Below, piece after piece: positions 44,682 through 53,241 of a stretch of 64,000 bases of DNA; the first letter of the stretch is position 1, and each line of letters opens with the position of its first letter. Position numbers and translations under genes: made by a program. This DNA comes from SZUA-36 sp963753105 (GTDB lineage: Bacteria > Pseudomonadota > Gammaproteobacteria > Xanthomonadales > SZUA-36), in the NCBI GenBank assembly GCA_963753105.1, contig CAVWBD010000001.1:372001-436000 (forward strand), read 5' to 3'. The notes under the pieces are model-generated. The model saw nothing but the letters and a program-made list of their open reading frames with translations. It made no database searches and had not been told where the DNA came from.

Positions 44682-45731
44682 CTAGTGATGCTCGGTGGCC
44701 ATACTCAAATAGACGACGGTCAACATCATGAAAATAAATGCCTGCAGCGTGATGACCAGGATGTGGAACACGGCCCATCCGAAGTGCATCAACTGTCCGC
44801 CCAGGAAGGCGAGACCGCCCACCAGTAACAATTCTGCAAAAACGAACCACAGGGTTTTCTTGTTATCGAGTTTCCCTTTCAGGTTCAGCCACAGGGTTGC
44901 AAAAACAGCCAGCACAGCGAGTGTCCAGAACCACCATGGTATATGTTCACCAAAGACAGAGCTCAAGCCCGCACCCACGATGCCGGAGCCCGCGGTGAAT
45001 ACCAGTGCGATCAGGATAAAGATCAACTCACCCGCGTACATGTTGCCAAACAGTCGCAGACCGAGTGAAACCGGCTTCGCCAATAGCGATACCGTTTCAA
45101 GTATCAGGTTGAATGCCATCACAAACGGCCAGACCACTTTGGGCATGCCCAGTTGTTTGGGATTCAGCGGATTGAACACCAGTTCACTGACAAACCCTTT
45201 CACACCCTTGAAGCGGATGCTGTAAACCAGGATCAGCACAAACACGGTGATCGCCATACCCATCGTCGCGTTGACGTCGGTGGTCGGCACCACCTTCTGG
45301 TACGACACCCCTGCACTGCTGGCCACGAACGGAAGCCAGTCAACCGGGATCAGGTCCATCAGGTTCATGAAGAAGATCCATACGAACAGCGTCAGCGCCA
45401 GTGGTGCAATGAGCCGGCTGGTTCCATGGAAGGAGTCCTTGACGCTGGTATCGACGAATTCAATGATCGATTCGATGATAGCCTGGAAGCGTGAGGGCAC
45501 GCCCGAGTTGGCCTTCTTGGCGATATTGCGAAACATCAGGTAAAAAACGACACCGAGCACCAGCGACCATACCAGTGTGTCCACGTGGAAAGCCCAGAAA
45601 CCCATGGCTGCGGCTTCCTGGGCGCCATGGGCGATACCCCAACTACCGTCAGGGTGTTGCCCGAAGGTCAGGTTTTGCAAATGGTGCTGTATGTATTCAC
45701 CCGATGTGGGTGCTTCGCTTCCGCTCGCCAT
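44682..45731 (-). CDS. atpB: ATP synthase Fo a subunit, with an extra segment
   Basis: 349 residues against about 270 in E. coli. The family core is intact: FMNLMDLIPVDWLP, KPVSLGLRLFGNMYAGEL with the essential Arg, and WAVFHILVITLQAFIFMMLTVVYLSMA at the end. Between ELIFILIA and WAVFHILV there are about 76 residues where E. coli has about 14; the extra part has two hydrophobic segments (WWFWTLAVLAVFATLWLNL and FVFAELLLVGGLAFLGG) joined by a charged loop. First helix region includes an extended polar N terminus. Confidence 0.95.
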   Translation of the reverse strand: MASGSEAPTSGEYIQHHLQNLTFGQHPDGSWGIAHGAQEAAAMGFWAFHVDTLVWSLVLGVVFYLMFRNIAKKANSGVPSRFQAIIESIIEFVDTSVKDSFHGTSRLIAPLALTLFVWIFFMNLMDLIPVDWLPFVASSAGVSYQKVVPTTDVNATMGMAITVFVLILVYSIRFKGVKGFVSELVFNPLNPKQLGMPKVVWPFVMAFNLILETVSLLAKPVSLGLRLFGNMYAGELIFILIALVFTAGSGIVGAGLSSVFGEHIPWWFWTLAVLAVFATLWLNLKGKLDNKKTLWFVFAELLLVGGLAFLGGQLMHFGWAVFHILVITLQAFIFMMLTVVYLSMATEHH

Positions 45732-45810
45732 CTATTAAAATCCGTTAGTAATCAGTCCGCAATTTACCGTGGCCTTCCTTACAGGGAAGGTGTGTCCAAA
45801 CCGCCTGGAA

Positions 45811-46173
45811 TCAAGCTTTTGACGCCATCCCCAGCCATCCGCTGAAGATTGTCAATAACATTCCGGCAAAAAACCACTGCGCCGCCAGGGGTTTGACCCA
45901 TACAAATACCGCCACGCAAATCATGGCAGTCAACAAAATCTTTCCCGCTTCAGCAATGACCGCTGCGCGTAGAAAAGCGGCACTGTCCGGCCCGAATTTT
46001 GACGTCACATACAACGCAAAAAACAGGGCGGGAATAAACGCCGCCAGACTTCCAAACATCGATGAGTATGCTGCTACCGGCCCAAGCAGCAACAGGCCAC
46101 CAGCCAGGAACAGGGATGTGATTGACTGAATCCTTAAACCTCGGCCTATCAACCGCTTATCAGGAATCGTCAT
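45811..46173 (-). CDS. atpI: ATP synthase subunit I
   Basis: 120 residues with four TM helices (SITSLFLAGGLLLLGPVAAY, AAFIPALFFALYVTSKF, GKILLTAMICVAVFVWV, FFAGMLLTIFSGWLG). It assists c-ring assembly or Mg2+ supply and is the usual first gene of atp operons. The promoter is just upstream. Confidence 0.9.
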   Translation of the reverse strand: MTIPDKRLIGRGLRIQSITSLFLAGGLLLLGPVAAYSSMFGSLAAFIPALFFALYVTSKFGPDSAAFLRAAVIAEAGKILLTAMICVAVFVWVKPLAAQWFFAGMLLTIFSGWLGMASKA

Positions 46174-46232
46174 CTACTCCCCCACCTCATTCATTGGCGG
46201 CTCATGTTTCCACAAGCCGTCACCAGCCGATC

Positions 46233-46262
46233 ATTTTAACATTCGGTTCTTAAGCTGAGCAA
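46233..46262 (-). promoter_or_regulatory. Promoter of the atp operon
   Basis: On the minus strand: -35 TTGCTC, 18 bases, extended -10 TGTTAAAAT. It lies about 60 bases before atpI. Good match to the sigma-70 consensus. Confidence 0.65.
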
Positions 46263-46296
46263 CGCGAATATGAGGTTTTTTTAATATATGGACTTA

Positions 46297-46731
46297 TCAG
46301 GACACCCTTATTTCCGTCGTTAGCACGGTTTCCGACTTCAACGAAGCGGTGATCAGGCAAATTTTCTCCGCCTTCTCCAGCAAGCGTTCAGCCATTTCCA
46401 CCTTGGCGCCATCGGTGACGTCCAGCACGGCGTGGATATTAAAAGCCGTGAAGTACGTGGCCCGTTCCGGACGGTCCAGGATGCCGTCAACATCAACCTG
46501 GAGTGATGACCACTCGAACTTGGAGGCCCGCGCAATGGCCCGGAAGCTCAATATGAAACAGTTGGCAACCGAGCCTGCGAGCATGGTTTCCGGTGACCAG
46601 ATACCCTCGGGCCCGCCAAACTGTGGTGGTCCCTGTGTATCGAGGTCCGGTAAACCTTCGCCACTGACCACGACGTTGCCTTCGGTCCCGCCAGATGCGC
46701 TGACGAGATAATGATGGGGAAAACCCTGCAT
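46297..46731 (-). CDS. OsmC-family protein
   Basis: 144 residues. HHYLVSASGGTEGNVVV, PPQFGGPEGIWSPETMLAGSVANCFILSFRAIA with the first redox Cys, and AEKICLITASLKSETVL with the second Cys. The two-Cys pair is that of OsmC/Ohr peroxidases, which reduce organic hydroperoxides. GGAGTC lies before the start. A GGTGCT...AGCACC dyad overlaps the likely -10 upstream. Confidence 0.87.
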   Translation of the reverse strand: MQGFPHHYLVSASGGTEGNVVVSGEGLPDLDTQGPPQFGGPEGIWSPETMLAGSVANCFILSFRAIARASKFEWSSLQVDVDGILDRPERATYFTAFNIHAVLDVTDGAKVEMAERLLEKAEKICLITASLKSETVLTTEIRVS

Positions 46732-46757
46732 TTTCTGACTCCTTGGAAATAGAACCT

Positions 46758-46804
46758 GGTGCTATGATAGCCCAAAGCACCGGTATGTGAACTGACCCCG
46801 GTCA
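46758..46804 (-). promoter_or_regulatory. Promoter/operator-like region before the OsmC-family gene
   Basis: Minus strand shows TTCACA, 16 bases, TATCAT, with a 6-bp inverted repeat GGTGCT...AGCACC covering the -10, and the palindrome TGACCCCGGTCA just upstream. This could be a repressor-controlled promoter; no regulator is identified. Confidence 0.4.
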
Positions 46805-46837
46805 AGCGCATTTATCCGGATGGGAAACGACCCCGCG

Positions 46838-47722
46838 CTAGTCCGTTTTGAGACCCATTTGCTCCAGAATACCTTCCAGTTCATCGGCCGAGTTATAGCT
46901 GATGACCATTTTGCCCTTACCCTTGGTGTTGTGTGTCAACTTCACTTTTGCACACAGTTTTTCCGACAGGGCATCCTGCAAACGCCGGACATCAGGATCG
47001 AGTACATTGCTGTGCCGTTGTGGCGGGTTTTTCATTCGCCTGACCATGTTCTCGGTTTCCCGCACGGACAAATCCCTGGCAACCACTTCACGTGCAGCTT
47101 TGGCCTGCAACGATGCATCCAGTGACAACAAGGCGCGTGCATGGCCCATTTCAAGGTGCCTGGCGTCCACCAGTTCGCGCACCTCTTCGGATAATTCCAG
47201 TAAACGGAGCAGGTTGGACACGGCGGACCGTGAACGGCCGACAGCATCACCGGCTTCCTGGTGTGTCATCTGGAACTCTTCCACCAGGCGTTTGAGCGCG
47301 GTTGCCTCTTCGATGGGGTTCAGGTTTTCACGCTGGATGTTTTCGACCAGCGCCATGGCAATCGCGATTTCATCCGGCACATTGCGGATAATTGCGGGAA
47401 TTTTCTCGATACCAGCCAGTTGCGCCGCACGCCAGCGGCGTTCACCGGCAATCAACTGGTATTCATTGTCACCTGTTGCGCGAACCACCACGGGCTGGAT
47501 AACACCCTGGTGACGGATGGATTCCGCCAGTTCTTCGAGTCTCCCGGGATCAAATACAGAGCGTGGCTGGTAGGGCCCCGGTGTGATCAAATCCAGTGGC
47601 AGGTCGCGCAGGGTATTCTGCCCGGCTGACCCGGAATGTGCATTTTCAACAGCGTGTTGCAGTGTTGATTGGCTGAGCATCGAGCTCAGGTTACGGCCAA
47701 GGGGGCTTTTTTTTGCTGACAT
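46838..47722 (-). CDS. parB: Chromosome partitioning protein ParB
   Basis: 294 residues. N-terminal CTP-binding ParB/Srx domain (ITPGPYQPRSVFDPGRLEELAESI, then LIAGERRWRAAQLAG), the helix-turn-helix MTHQEAGDAVGRSRSAVSNLLRLLEL, and a C-terminal dimer domain. It loads at parS and slides as a CTP clamp. No match to the parS consensus (TGTTNCACGTGAAACA) was found by eye in this window. Confidence 0.95.
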   Translation of the reverse strand: MSAKKSPLGRNLSSMLSQSTLQHAVENAHSGSAGQNTLRDLPLDLITPGPYQPRSVFDPGRLEELAESIRHQGVIQPVVVRATGDNEYQLIAGERRWRAAQLAGIEKIPAIIRNVPDEIAIAMALVENIQRENLNPIEEATALKRLVEEFQMTHQEAGDAVGRSRSAVSNLLRLLELSEEVRELVDARHLEMGHARALLSLDASLQAKAAREVVARDLSVRETENMVRRMKNPPQRHSNVLDPDVRRLQDALSEKLCAKVKLTHNTKGKGKMVISYNSADELEGILEQMGLKTD

Positions 47723-47868
47723 TTATGTGTGTTTCCAAAATAGACATTTAATAATATCAGTCTTTGCACTTCACAACTTCAAATCGAATACGTAATCGAG
47801 ACCAGCAGAGCTGGTTCCCCCTACAGGAAACGCACTTGGTTGTCACGGGGATATGGATTTCACTCACT

Positions 47869-48025
47869 GAGACCGTGAGCAACACGACTGCAGGGATGCA
47901 GGAGGTACGAGCCCAAGGACGGGCGAAGGTAGAACAATGCAGGAGCAATTGTCGAGAGCAATGCAGGAGCAATTGCCGAGGGAAGTTGCGACCGAGCCTA
48001 CAGGGATGTATACACGGCGTGTCTC
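47869..48025 (-). repeat. Interspersed multi-hairpin repeat, type A copy 3, expanded
   Basis: On the minus strand it begins GAGACACGCCGT and ends CACGGTCTC, matching the type A ends with paired changes. Inside are palindromes TAC-ATCCCT-GTA and CTGC-ATCCCT-GCAG and an extra 17-bp direct repeat (47935-47951 and 47959-47975). At 157 bp it is more than twice the size of the 61-bp copies. Confidence 0.75.
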
Positions 48026-48065
48026 AGGGAGAGAAACCCATAGCGCCGCTAATTCGCTAATAAAT

Positions 48066-48107
48066 CCGCGGCATACCGTTCGTCCTGAACATCGCCGCTC
48101 CTACATG
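48066..48107 (+). repeat. Interspersed multi-hairpin repeat, type B copy 3, short
   Basis: CCGCGGCATACCGTTC-GTCCT-GAAC then GCCGCTCCTACAT, the inverse-oriented core of copies at 1119-1201 and 23698-23780 with the middle part missing. The loop is GTCCT instead of ATCCT. Confidence 0.75.
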
Positions 48108-48129
48108 GGAATGTCTGCTTGAGCGTGCG

Positions 48130-48909
48130 TCAACCGGCCTGTCTTCTACGGTGCCGGCGCAATAACTCACCCGCCAGGCCGAGATAGGCCAGCGCACCCT
48201 TGGATGCCGGTGCATATCGCAATACCGGCAGGCCGTAGCTGGGTGCTTCGGCTACCGTGACATTACGCGGGATCAGCGTACGGTAAACCTTGTCACCAAA
48301 GTGCTCGATCAGTTGCTCGGAAACAGCACCGGACAGGTTGTTGCGGCTGTCGAACATGGTGCGCAGCAGGCCCTCGATATCCAGGCCCGGGTTGACACTG
48401 CCGCGTACCTGTTCGATGGTTTCCAGCAAGGAGGCCAGGCCTTCAAGCGCGTAGTATTCACACTGCATCGGTATCAGCACGCTGTTGGCCGCGGTCAGGG
48501 CATTCAGGGTCAGCATATTCAGTGACGGCGGGCAGTCAATGATGATCCAGGCATAGCGGTGGGCGACTTTCTCGAGCGCTTCCTTCAAACGGAATTCACG
48601 CCCGTCAACCTGCAACAACGAAATTTCCGCAGCGGTCAGATCGGTATTCGATGGCAACACATCCATGTTGAGTTTTTCAATGTGCACCACGGCATCGGGA
48701 ATTTCGCATTCCGCCTGCAGTACTTCGAGTGCCGAGATTTCCAGGCTGCGCGGGTTGATCCCGCAACCCACCGAGGCATTGCCCTGCGGGTCCAGGTCGA
48801 CCAGCAGGGTGTTGTAATTCATGTCCGCCAGTGCAGCGGCCAGGTTGACGCAGGTGGTGGTTTTTCCAACCCCGCCCTTCTGGTTTGCGATTGCGATGAT
48901 TCTTGCCAT
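48130..48909 (-). CDS. parA: Chromosome partitioning ATPase ParA/Soj
   Basis: 259 residues. Deviant Walker A KGGVGKTT at 11-18, VDLDPQGNASVGCG (Walker A'), IIDCPPSLNMLTLNALTAA (Walker B). It binds DNA non-specifically in the ATP form and is pulled by ParB-parS. Highly conserved. Confidence 0.96.
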   Translation of the reverse strand: MARIIAIANQKGGVGKTTTCVNLAAALADMNYNTLLVDLDPQGNASVGCGINPRSLEISALEVLQAECEIPDAVVHIEKLNMDVLPSNTDLTAAEISLLQVDGREFRLKEALEKVAHRYAWIIIDCPPSLNMLTLNALTAANSVLIPMQCEYYALEGLASLLETIEQVRGSVNPGLDIEGLLRTMFDSRNNLSGAVSEQLIEHFGDKVYRTLIPRNVTVAEAPSYGLPVLRYAPASKGALAYLGLAGELLRRHRRRQAG

Positions 48910-48940
48910 GAATTCCAGTCTTGTTATTACTTAGGGCCTG

Positions 48941-49576
48941 TTAACACTTACCCGAAACCGACATGATGACGAGGTGCCGTTCCGCGTGCAAATACGGCAC
49001 CGTCAATGTTTCCACTGACTGTACATTGACCCACCCGGGCAACGCTTCAAGTTCCTGCGTGGGATATGCACCCTTCATGGCCAGCAAACGCGTGTGTTCG
49101 TCTGCGTACAACCGTGCGGCGCCGGCAAACCCCACCAGGGAAGCAAATGCCCTCGACGTGATACTGGTAAAAACTTTACCGCCGGATGCCTCACCCGCGC
49201 GTTGGTGCAGGGGGTGAATATTGGTCAGACCCAGGCTGCGTGCCACGTGACGTATAAAACGGATTTTTTTGCCGGCGCTATCCAGCAGACTGACCTGTAT
49301 TTCGGGATGCACGATAGCCAACGGCAAACCGGGCAGCCCCGCACCGGTGCCGATATCAAGCAGGGAATCACCTTGCAGCCAGCGTGCGATGGAAAGCGAA
49401 TCAAGAACATGCCTGGCCAGCAGGAAATCCCGTTCCCCGGGCGCGACCAGGTTGTAAGTACCCGACCACTCCTTTAACAGGTCCATGTAATCCAGCAGCT
49501 TGTCAACCGAATCTTCCGGCACATCCAGGCCCAGGCGGGCCAGGCCTGAAGCTAGCTTGGGGTGGTCATTACTCAT
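48941..49576 (-). CDS. rsmG: 16S rRNA (guanine527-N7)-methyltransferase RsmG (GidB)
   Basis: 211 residues. LLKEWSGTYNLVAPGERDFLLARHVLDSL and the SAM motif LLDIGTGAGLPGLPLAI are family hallmarks; PLHQRAGEASGG and TSRAFASLVGF follow. In most gammaproteobacteria mnmG (gidA) precedes it; here the upstream gene is an unrelated lipoprotein. It lies 31 bases before parA. Confidence 0.95.
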   Translation of the reverse strand: MSNDHPKLASGLARLGLDVPEDSVDKLLDYMDLLKEWSGTYNLVAPGERDFLLARHVLDSLSIARWLQGDSLLDIGTGAGLPGLPLAIVHPEIQVSLLDSAGKKIRFIRHVARSLGLTNIHPLHQRAGEASGGKVFTSITSRAFASLVGFAGAARLYADEHTRLLAMKGAYPTQELEALPGWVNVQSVETLTVPYLHAERHLVIMSVSGKC

Positions 49577-49632
49577 TCAGCTTGTAGTGTCTGGCCAGTG
49601 AGCCAACACGCGAGCAGCAGGGCTGCTCGCTG

Positions 49633-50268
49633 CTACAGCGTACCCGTGGATTTCATCTTGGAAACAATTTTCTTGGCAACTAAATTTGCGGAGTCGTTGT
49701 ATTCAAGGTCTTTTGATCGCGTGATCATGCTCCACTTGACACGGTCATCAACGATATCGAAGTAGGTGGATTCAACGTACAGATAATTTTGCTGGTCATA
49801 GAACCCGGCGCCTTCACGAATCGTGTAAACATCCGTGTATACCGGGTTGAACCAGCCATAACCACCGCCGTAAAAGCCCGAATCTACCTGGACGGCGTAA
49901 TAGTCGTTCCGTTCCAGTCTCTCACCCTTTTCGCCACCGGTTAAGAACACGACAATCAAGGCATCCACGCTGGCAGCTTTAAGAGCCGGCTCGGCCGTTT
50001 CCCTGGTCAAACGGCCGGACAGACCCGGGATATCACTGGACACCAGTGCGTTTCGTCCCGACTTGCGCAGCACCTCGACTATTTCCTGTTCCACGGTCAG
50101 ACGCTGCAAAGCCTCGGGCATCATCGCGGCGACAGCGATCCTCTCACGGTTGTCGATGTTATCGCGGCCGGCATCCCACTCGGAGATGACTTTTGTCGAT
50201 TTATTACACGCACTCAATAGCAATACGAGAGCTATTACCGCAAGAGATCGAAGAGTTATTCGGAGCAT
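49633..50268 (-). CDS. DUF4136-like lipoprotein
   Basis: 211 residues. Lipobox LLSAC gives a lipidated Cys21. The mature domain has a start of KVISEWDAGRD, Gly/Tyr-rich middle (DSGFYGGGYGWFNPVY), and a late strand-helix part (YLYVESTYFDIVDDRVKWSMITRS). This layout resembles DUF4136 and related outer-membrane lipoproteins; function unknown. Confidence 0.75.
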   Translation of the reverse strand: MLRITLRSLAVIALVLLLSACNKSTKVISEWDAGRDNIDNRERIAVAAMMPEALQRLTVEQEIVEVLRKSGRNALVSSDIPGLSGRLTRETAEPALKAASVDALIVVFLTGGEKGERLERNDYYAVQVDSGFYGGGYGWFNPVYTDVYTIREGAGFYDQQNYLYVESTYFDIVDDRVKWSMITRSKDLEYNDSANLVAKKIVSKMKSTGTL

Positions 50269-50312
50269 TCAAGCTTCCTCTGTTTGTTTGGTGTGAACTA
50301 GTAGCGCGTATT

Positions 50313-51344
50313 CTAACCGCTTTTCTGTTTAACAGTGACACCGGTACCGATGGTTAAATCAAGTTCCTCCGCCCGGTGGCAGGCGACCCAGTCATTGTTT
50401 TCCATCCGGCGCAACGGTGGCACTTCTAGCTGGCACCGCTTGACCGAATACGGGCAACGGCTATGGAATACGCAACCCGGTGGCGGCTCGAGCGGCGATG
50501 GCATGTCGCCGGTCAGACCGGTATCAACCCGTGCGCGGGCCAGCCTGGGGTCGGGTATGGGCACGGCCTTTATCAGGGCATTGGTGTAGGGGTGTAAGGG
50601 CCGCCGGTACAGGTTGTTACGCACTGAAATTTCCATCGTGCGCCCCAGGTACATGACCATGACGCGGTCGGAAATATGCCTGACCACGGACATGTCGTGC
50701 GCAATAAAGACCAGCGACAACCTCAGTTTTTTCTGCAGGTCTTTCAGCAGGTTGATGATCTGTGCCTGGATAGAAACATCCAGCGCGCTGACCGGTTCGT
50801 CACAGATCACCAGTTTCGGATTCAGCACCAGCGCGCGGGCGATGCCGATCCTCTGGCACTGGCCACCGGAAAACTCGTGCGGGTAGCGGTTGACCTGGTT
50901 GGGCAACAGGCCGACCATCTTCATAACGCCGCGCACCCGTTCGTCCACCTGGACGCGGGCGATCTTGGGGAAGAAAGTCCACAACGGCTCGGCGATGATG
51001 TCACGTACCGTCATACGCGGGTTCAATGCAGCCAACGGGTCCTGGAACACGATCTGCATGTCCTGGCGTTTTTTCCGCAAGGCCTCTTCATCCAGCTTGT
51101 TCAGGTCTTCACCGAGCCACAGCACACGTCCATGGGTGGGTTTGACCAAGGCCAGTATGGCGCGCGCCAGGGTTGACTTGCCACAGCCGGATTCACCCAC
51201 GATCCCCAGTGTTTCACCGGCAGCCAGGTCAAAACTCACACTGTCAACGGCTTTCAGAACGAGTGTTTTGGGCCGTATCAAGCCGCCTTCGCGCACTTTG
51301 AAATGCACACCGAGATCCTGCACCCTCAGCACGCGGTCATTCAT
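50313..51344 (-). CDS. oppF: Oligopeptide ABC transporter ATP-binding protein OppF
   Basis: 343 residues. Walker A GESGCGKST, Q-loop IVFQDPLAALNPRMTV, signature HEFSGGQCQRIGIARAL, Walker B LVICDEPVSALDVS. C-terminal CPYSVKRCQ cluster of the Opp/Dpp subfamily (four Cys with CVFHSRC). Its start overlaps oppD by 4 bases. Confidence 0.94.
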   Translation of the reverse strand: MNDRVLRVQDLGVHFKVREGGLIRPKTLVLKAVDSVSFDLAAGETLGIVGESGCGKSTLARAILALVKPTHGRVLWLGEDLNKLDEEALRKKRQDMQIVFQDPLAALNPRMTVRDIIAEPLWTFFPKIARVQVDERVRGVMKMVGLLPNQVNRYPHEFSGGQCQRIGIARALVLNPKLVICDEPVSALDVSIQAQIINLLKDLQKKLRLSLVFIAHDMSVVRHISDRVMVMYLGRTMEISVRNNLYRRPLHPYTNALIKAVPIPDPRLARARVDTGLTGDMPSPLEPPPGCVFHSRCPYSVKRCQLEVPPLRRMENNDWVACHRAEELDLTIGTGVTVKQKSG

Positions 51345-52324
51345 GTGTTTTCACCCAGGAAACAGCGCCAGGCATGACGTTCCTCGTCGAGTTGCATCGG
51401 CGGTTTTTCCCTGCAGGCATCATGCGCCGCGGTGCAACGGTCACGGAACTTGCAACCCTCCGGCAAGGACAACAGGTTGGGTGGATTGCCCGGGATCGAA
51501 TTCAGACCCTGGTCCTCAGGTTGATCCAGGCGTGGAACCGATTCCAGCAGACCTTTCGTGTACGGGTGTTTGGGGTCGTAGTAAATCTGCTCGACAGAGC
51601 CGCACTCCACCGCCTCGCCTGCGTACATCACCAGTACCCGGTCACACAGACCGGCCACCACACCGAGATCATGGGTGATCAGGATGATCGCCGTATTCGA
51701 ATTATCACGCAGTGCACCCATCAGGTGGCTGATCTGTTCCTGTACCGTGACATCCAGCGCCGTGGTCGGCTCATCAGCGATCAGAAGGTCCGGTTCACAT
51801 AACAGGCCCATGGCGACCATGACCCTTTGCCGCATACCCCCTGAAAACTCGTGCGGGTATTGGCGGATACGCCGTTCCGGATCGGGTATACGCACCGCGC
51901 GCAGCATTTCCACGGCGTGTTTCCGGGCCTGGGTCTTGTTCAGGCCCTGGTGATGCATCACCACCTCGATCATCTGCTTGTCGATTCGCAAATACGGGTT
52001 TAGTGATGTCATCGGGTCCTGGAATATCATCGCGATCTCGCTACCGCGGTGTTTGTTCAGTTCGGCCGCACTCATCTGTAACAGGTCATTACCCTTGAAA
52101 ATCGCCTGCCCACTGGCGTGACCGTTCTCGGCCAACAACCCCATGACCGCCATCACCGTCTGGGTCTTGCCGGAACCTGATTCACCAACGATGGCCAGCG
52201 CGTCACCGGGCTTGATTGAAAAATTCAGGCAGTTGACCGCGTGGACTTCGCCTTCCGGTGTGTCAAACCCGACGTTCAGGTCCTTGATTTCCAGCAGCGG
52301 GGCCGGTGTTTTTGCGGTATTCAC
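51341..52324 (-). CDS. oppD: Oligopeptide ABC transporter ATP-binding protein OppD
   Basis: 327 residues. Walker A GESGSGKTQ, MIFQDPMTSLNPYLRI, signature EFSGGMRQRVMVAMGLL, Walker B LLIADEPTTALDVT, and the C-terminal peptide subfamily Cys motif (CKFRDRCTAAHDAC). Pairs with OppF. Confidence 0.94.
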   Translation of the reverse strand: MNTAKTPAPLLEIKDLNVGFDTPEGEVHAVNCLNFSIKPGDALAIVGESGSGKTQTVMAVMGLLAENGHASGQAIFKGNDLLQMSAAELNKHRGSEIAMIFQDPMTSLNPYLRIDKQMIEVVMHHQGLNKTQARKHAVEMLRAVRIPDPERRIRQYPHEFSGGMRQRVMVAMGLLCEPDLLIADEPTTALDVTVQEQISHLMGALRDNSNTAIILITHDLGVVAGLCDRVLVMYAGEAVECGSVEQIYYDPKHPYTKGLLESVPRLDQPEDQGLNSIPGNPPNLLSLPEGCKFRDRCTAAHDACREKPPMQLDEERHAWRCFLGENT

Positions 52325-53241
52325 TACAGACGGTCCTTCGGATCGAGTGCGTCACGCAAACCATCACCGATAAAGTTGAAACAATACAGGGTAACGGTCA
52401 AAAACACCGATGGCACGATCAATGTCCACGGCGCGGATTCCATGTCCTGGGCCCCGTCGGAGACCAACCCGCCCCAGGAACTCATGGGTTCCTGTACACC
52501 AAGGCCAAGGAAACTGAGAAACGATTCGATCAGGATCACCTGCGGTATGGTCAGGGTGACGTAAACAATGACCACACCCAGCAGGTTCGGTACGATGTGC
52601 CGCCTGATGATGGCCCAGTCCTGTACACCACAGGCCCTCGCCGCTTCGATAAATTCCGTGTTCTTCAAACTCAGGGTCTGGCCACGCACGATACGCGCCA
52701 TGTCCAGCCAGTTGACCGCGCCGATGGCGACGAAAATCAGCAGGATATGCCGTCCAAATATTACCATCAGCAAGATCACGAAAAACATGAAGGGCAGGGC
52801 GTAGATGATATCCACCACCCGCATCATGATGCGGTCTGCCGCACCACCGAAATAACCGGCCGTGGCGCCGTAACTGACACCGATCACCAGGCTGACGATG
52901 GTGGCCACCAGGCCTACCAGTAACGAAATCCGGCCACCTTCAAGGGTACGCACCAGGATGTCCCGGCCCACCGCATCGGTGCCAAACCAGTGGCCGCTCT
53001 CCAGGCTCGGTGGGGACGAGGTGTAATCCCAGTCGGTGAAATCCGATTCCCACGAGACCACCATCGGTCCGAACACGACCATCAGGATCATGAAGCCCAT
53101 GATGAAGGCGCTGTACACCGCTGCACGGTTTTTCAGCAACCTGTGCCAGGCATCCTCCCACGGCGAACGGCCCTTGACGTCACTGACACCCAGCGCCGCT
53201 TCGAAAGGGTCGATATGCTGATTGTCAGCGTTTTTCGTCAT
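52324..53241 (-). CDS. oppC: Oligopeptide ABC transporter permease OppC
   Basis: 305 residues, six TM helices with the N-terminal cytoplasmic extension typical of OppC (DAWHRLLKNRAAVYSAFIMG). The EAA-loop is present as EAARACGVQDWAIIRRHIVPN. Start overlaps oppB by 17 bases; its last base is shared with the oppD start. Confidence 0.93.
   Translation of the reverse strand: MTKNADNQHIDPFEAALGVSDVKGRSPWEDAWHRLLKNRAAVYSAFIMGFMILMVVFGPMVVSWESDFTDWDYTSSPPSLESGHWFGTDAVGRDILVRTLEGGRISLLVGLVATIVSLVIGVSYGATAGYFGGAADRIMMRVVDIIYALPFMFFVILLMVIFGRHILLIFVAIGAVNWLDMARIVRGQTLSLKNTEFIEAARACGVQDWAIIRRHIVPNLLGVVIVYVTLTIPQVILIESFLSFLGLGVQEPMSSWGGLVSDGAQDMESAPWTLIVPSVFLTVTLYCFNFIGDGLRDALDPKDRL

Larger units (their letters stand above)
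47723..48129. other. 407-bp intergenic region between parB and parA, filled with repeats
   Basis: No supported gene. It carries an expanded type A repeat (47869-48025) and a short type B repeat (48066-48107). parA and parB are usually adjacent or overlapping, so this is an insertion point. Short open frames inside have no ribosome sites. Confidence 0.7.

Noticed and set aside
47935..47975. CRISPR array
   Set aside because: Only two 17-bp direct repeats with a 7-bp gap, inside a hairpin element; no spacers or cas genes.
47764..48122. Short open frames between parB and parA
   Set aside because: They consist of the type A and type B repeats and lack ribosome sites.
46838..48909. Plasmid partition system
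   Set aside because: ParA and ParB are of the chromosomal type and sit with rsmG and the atp operon, the standard near-origin order.
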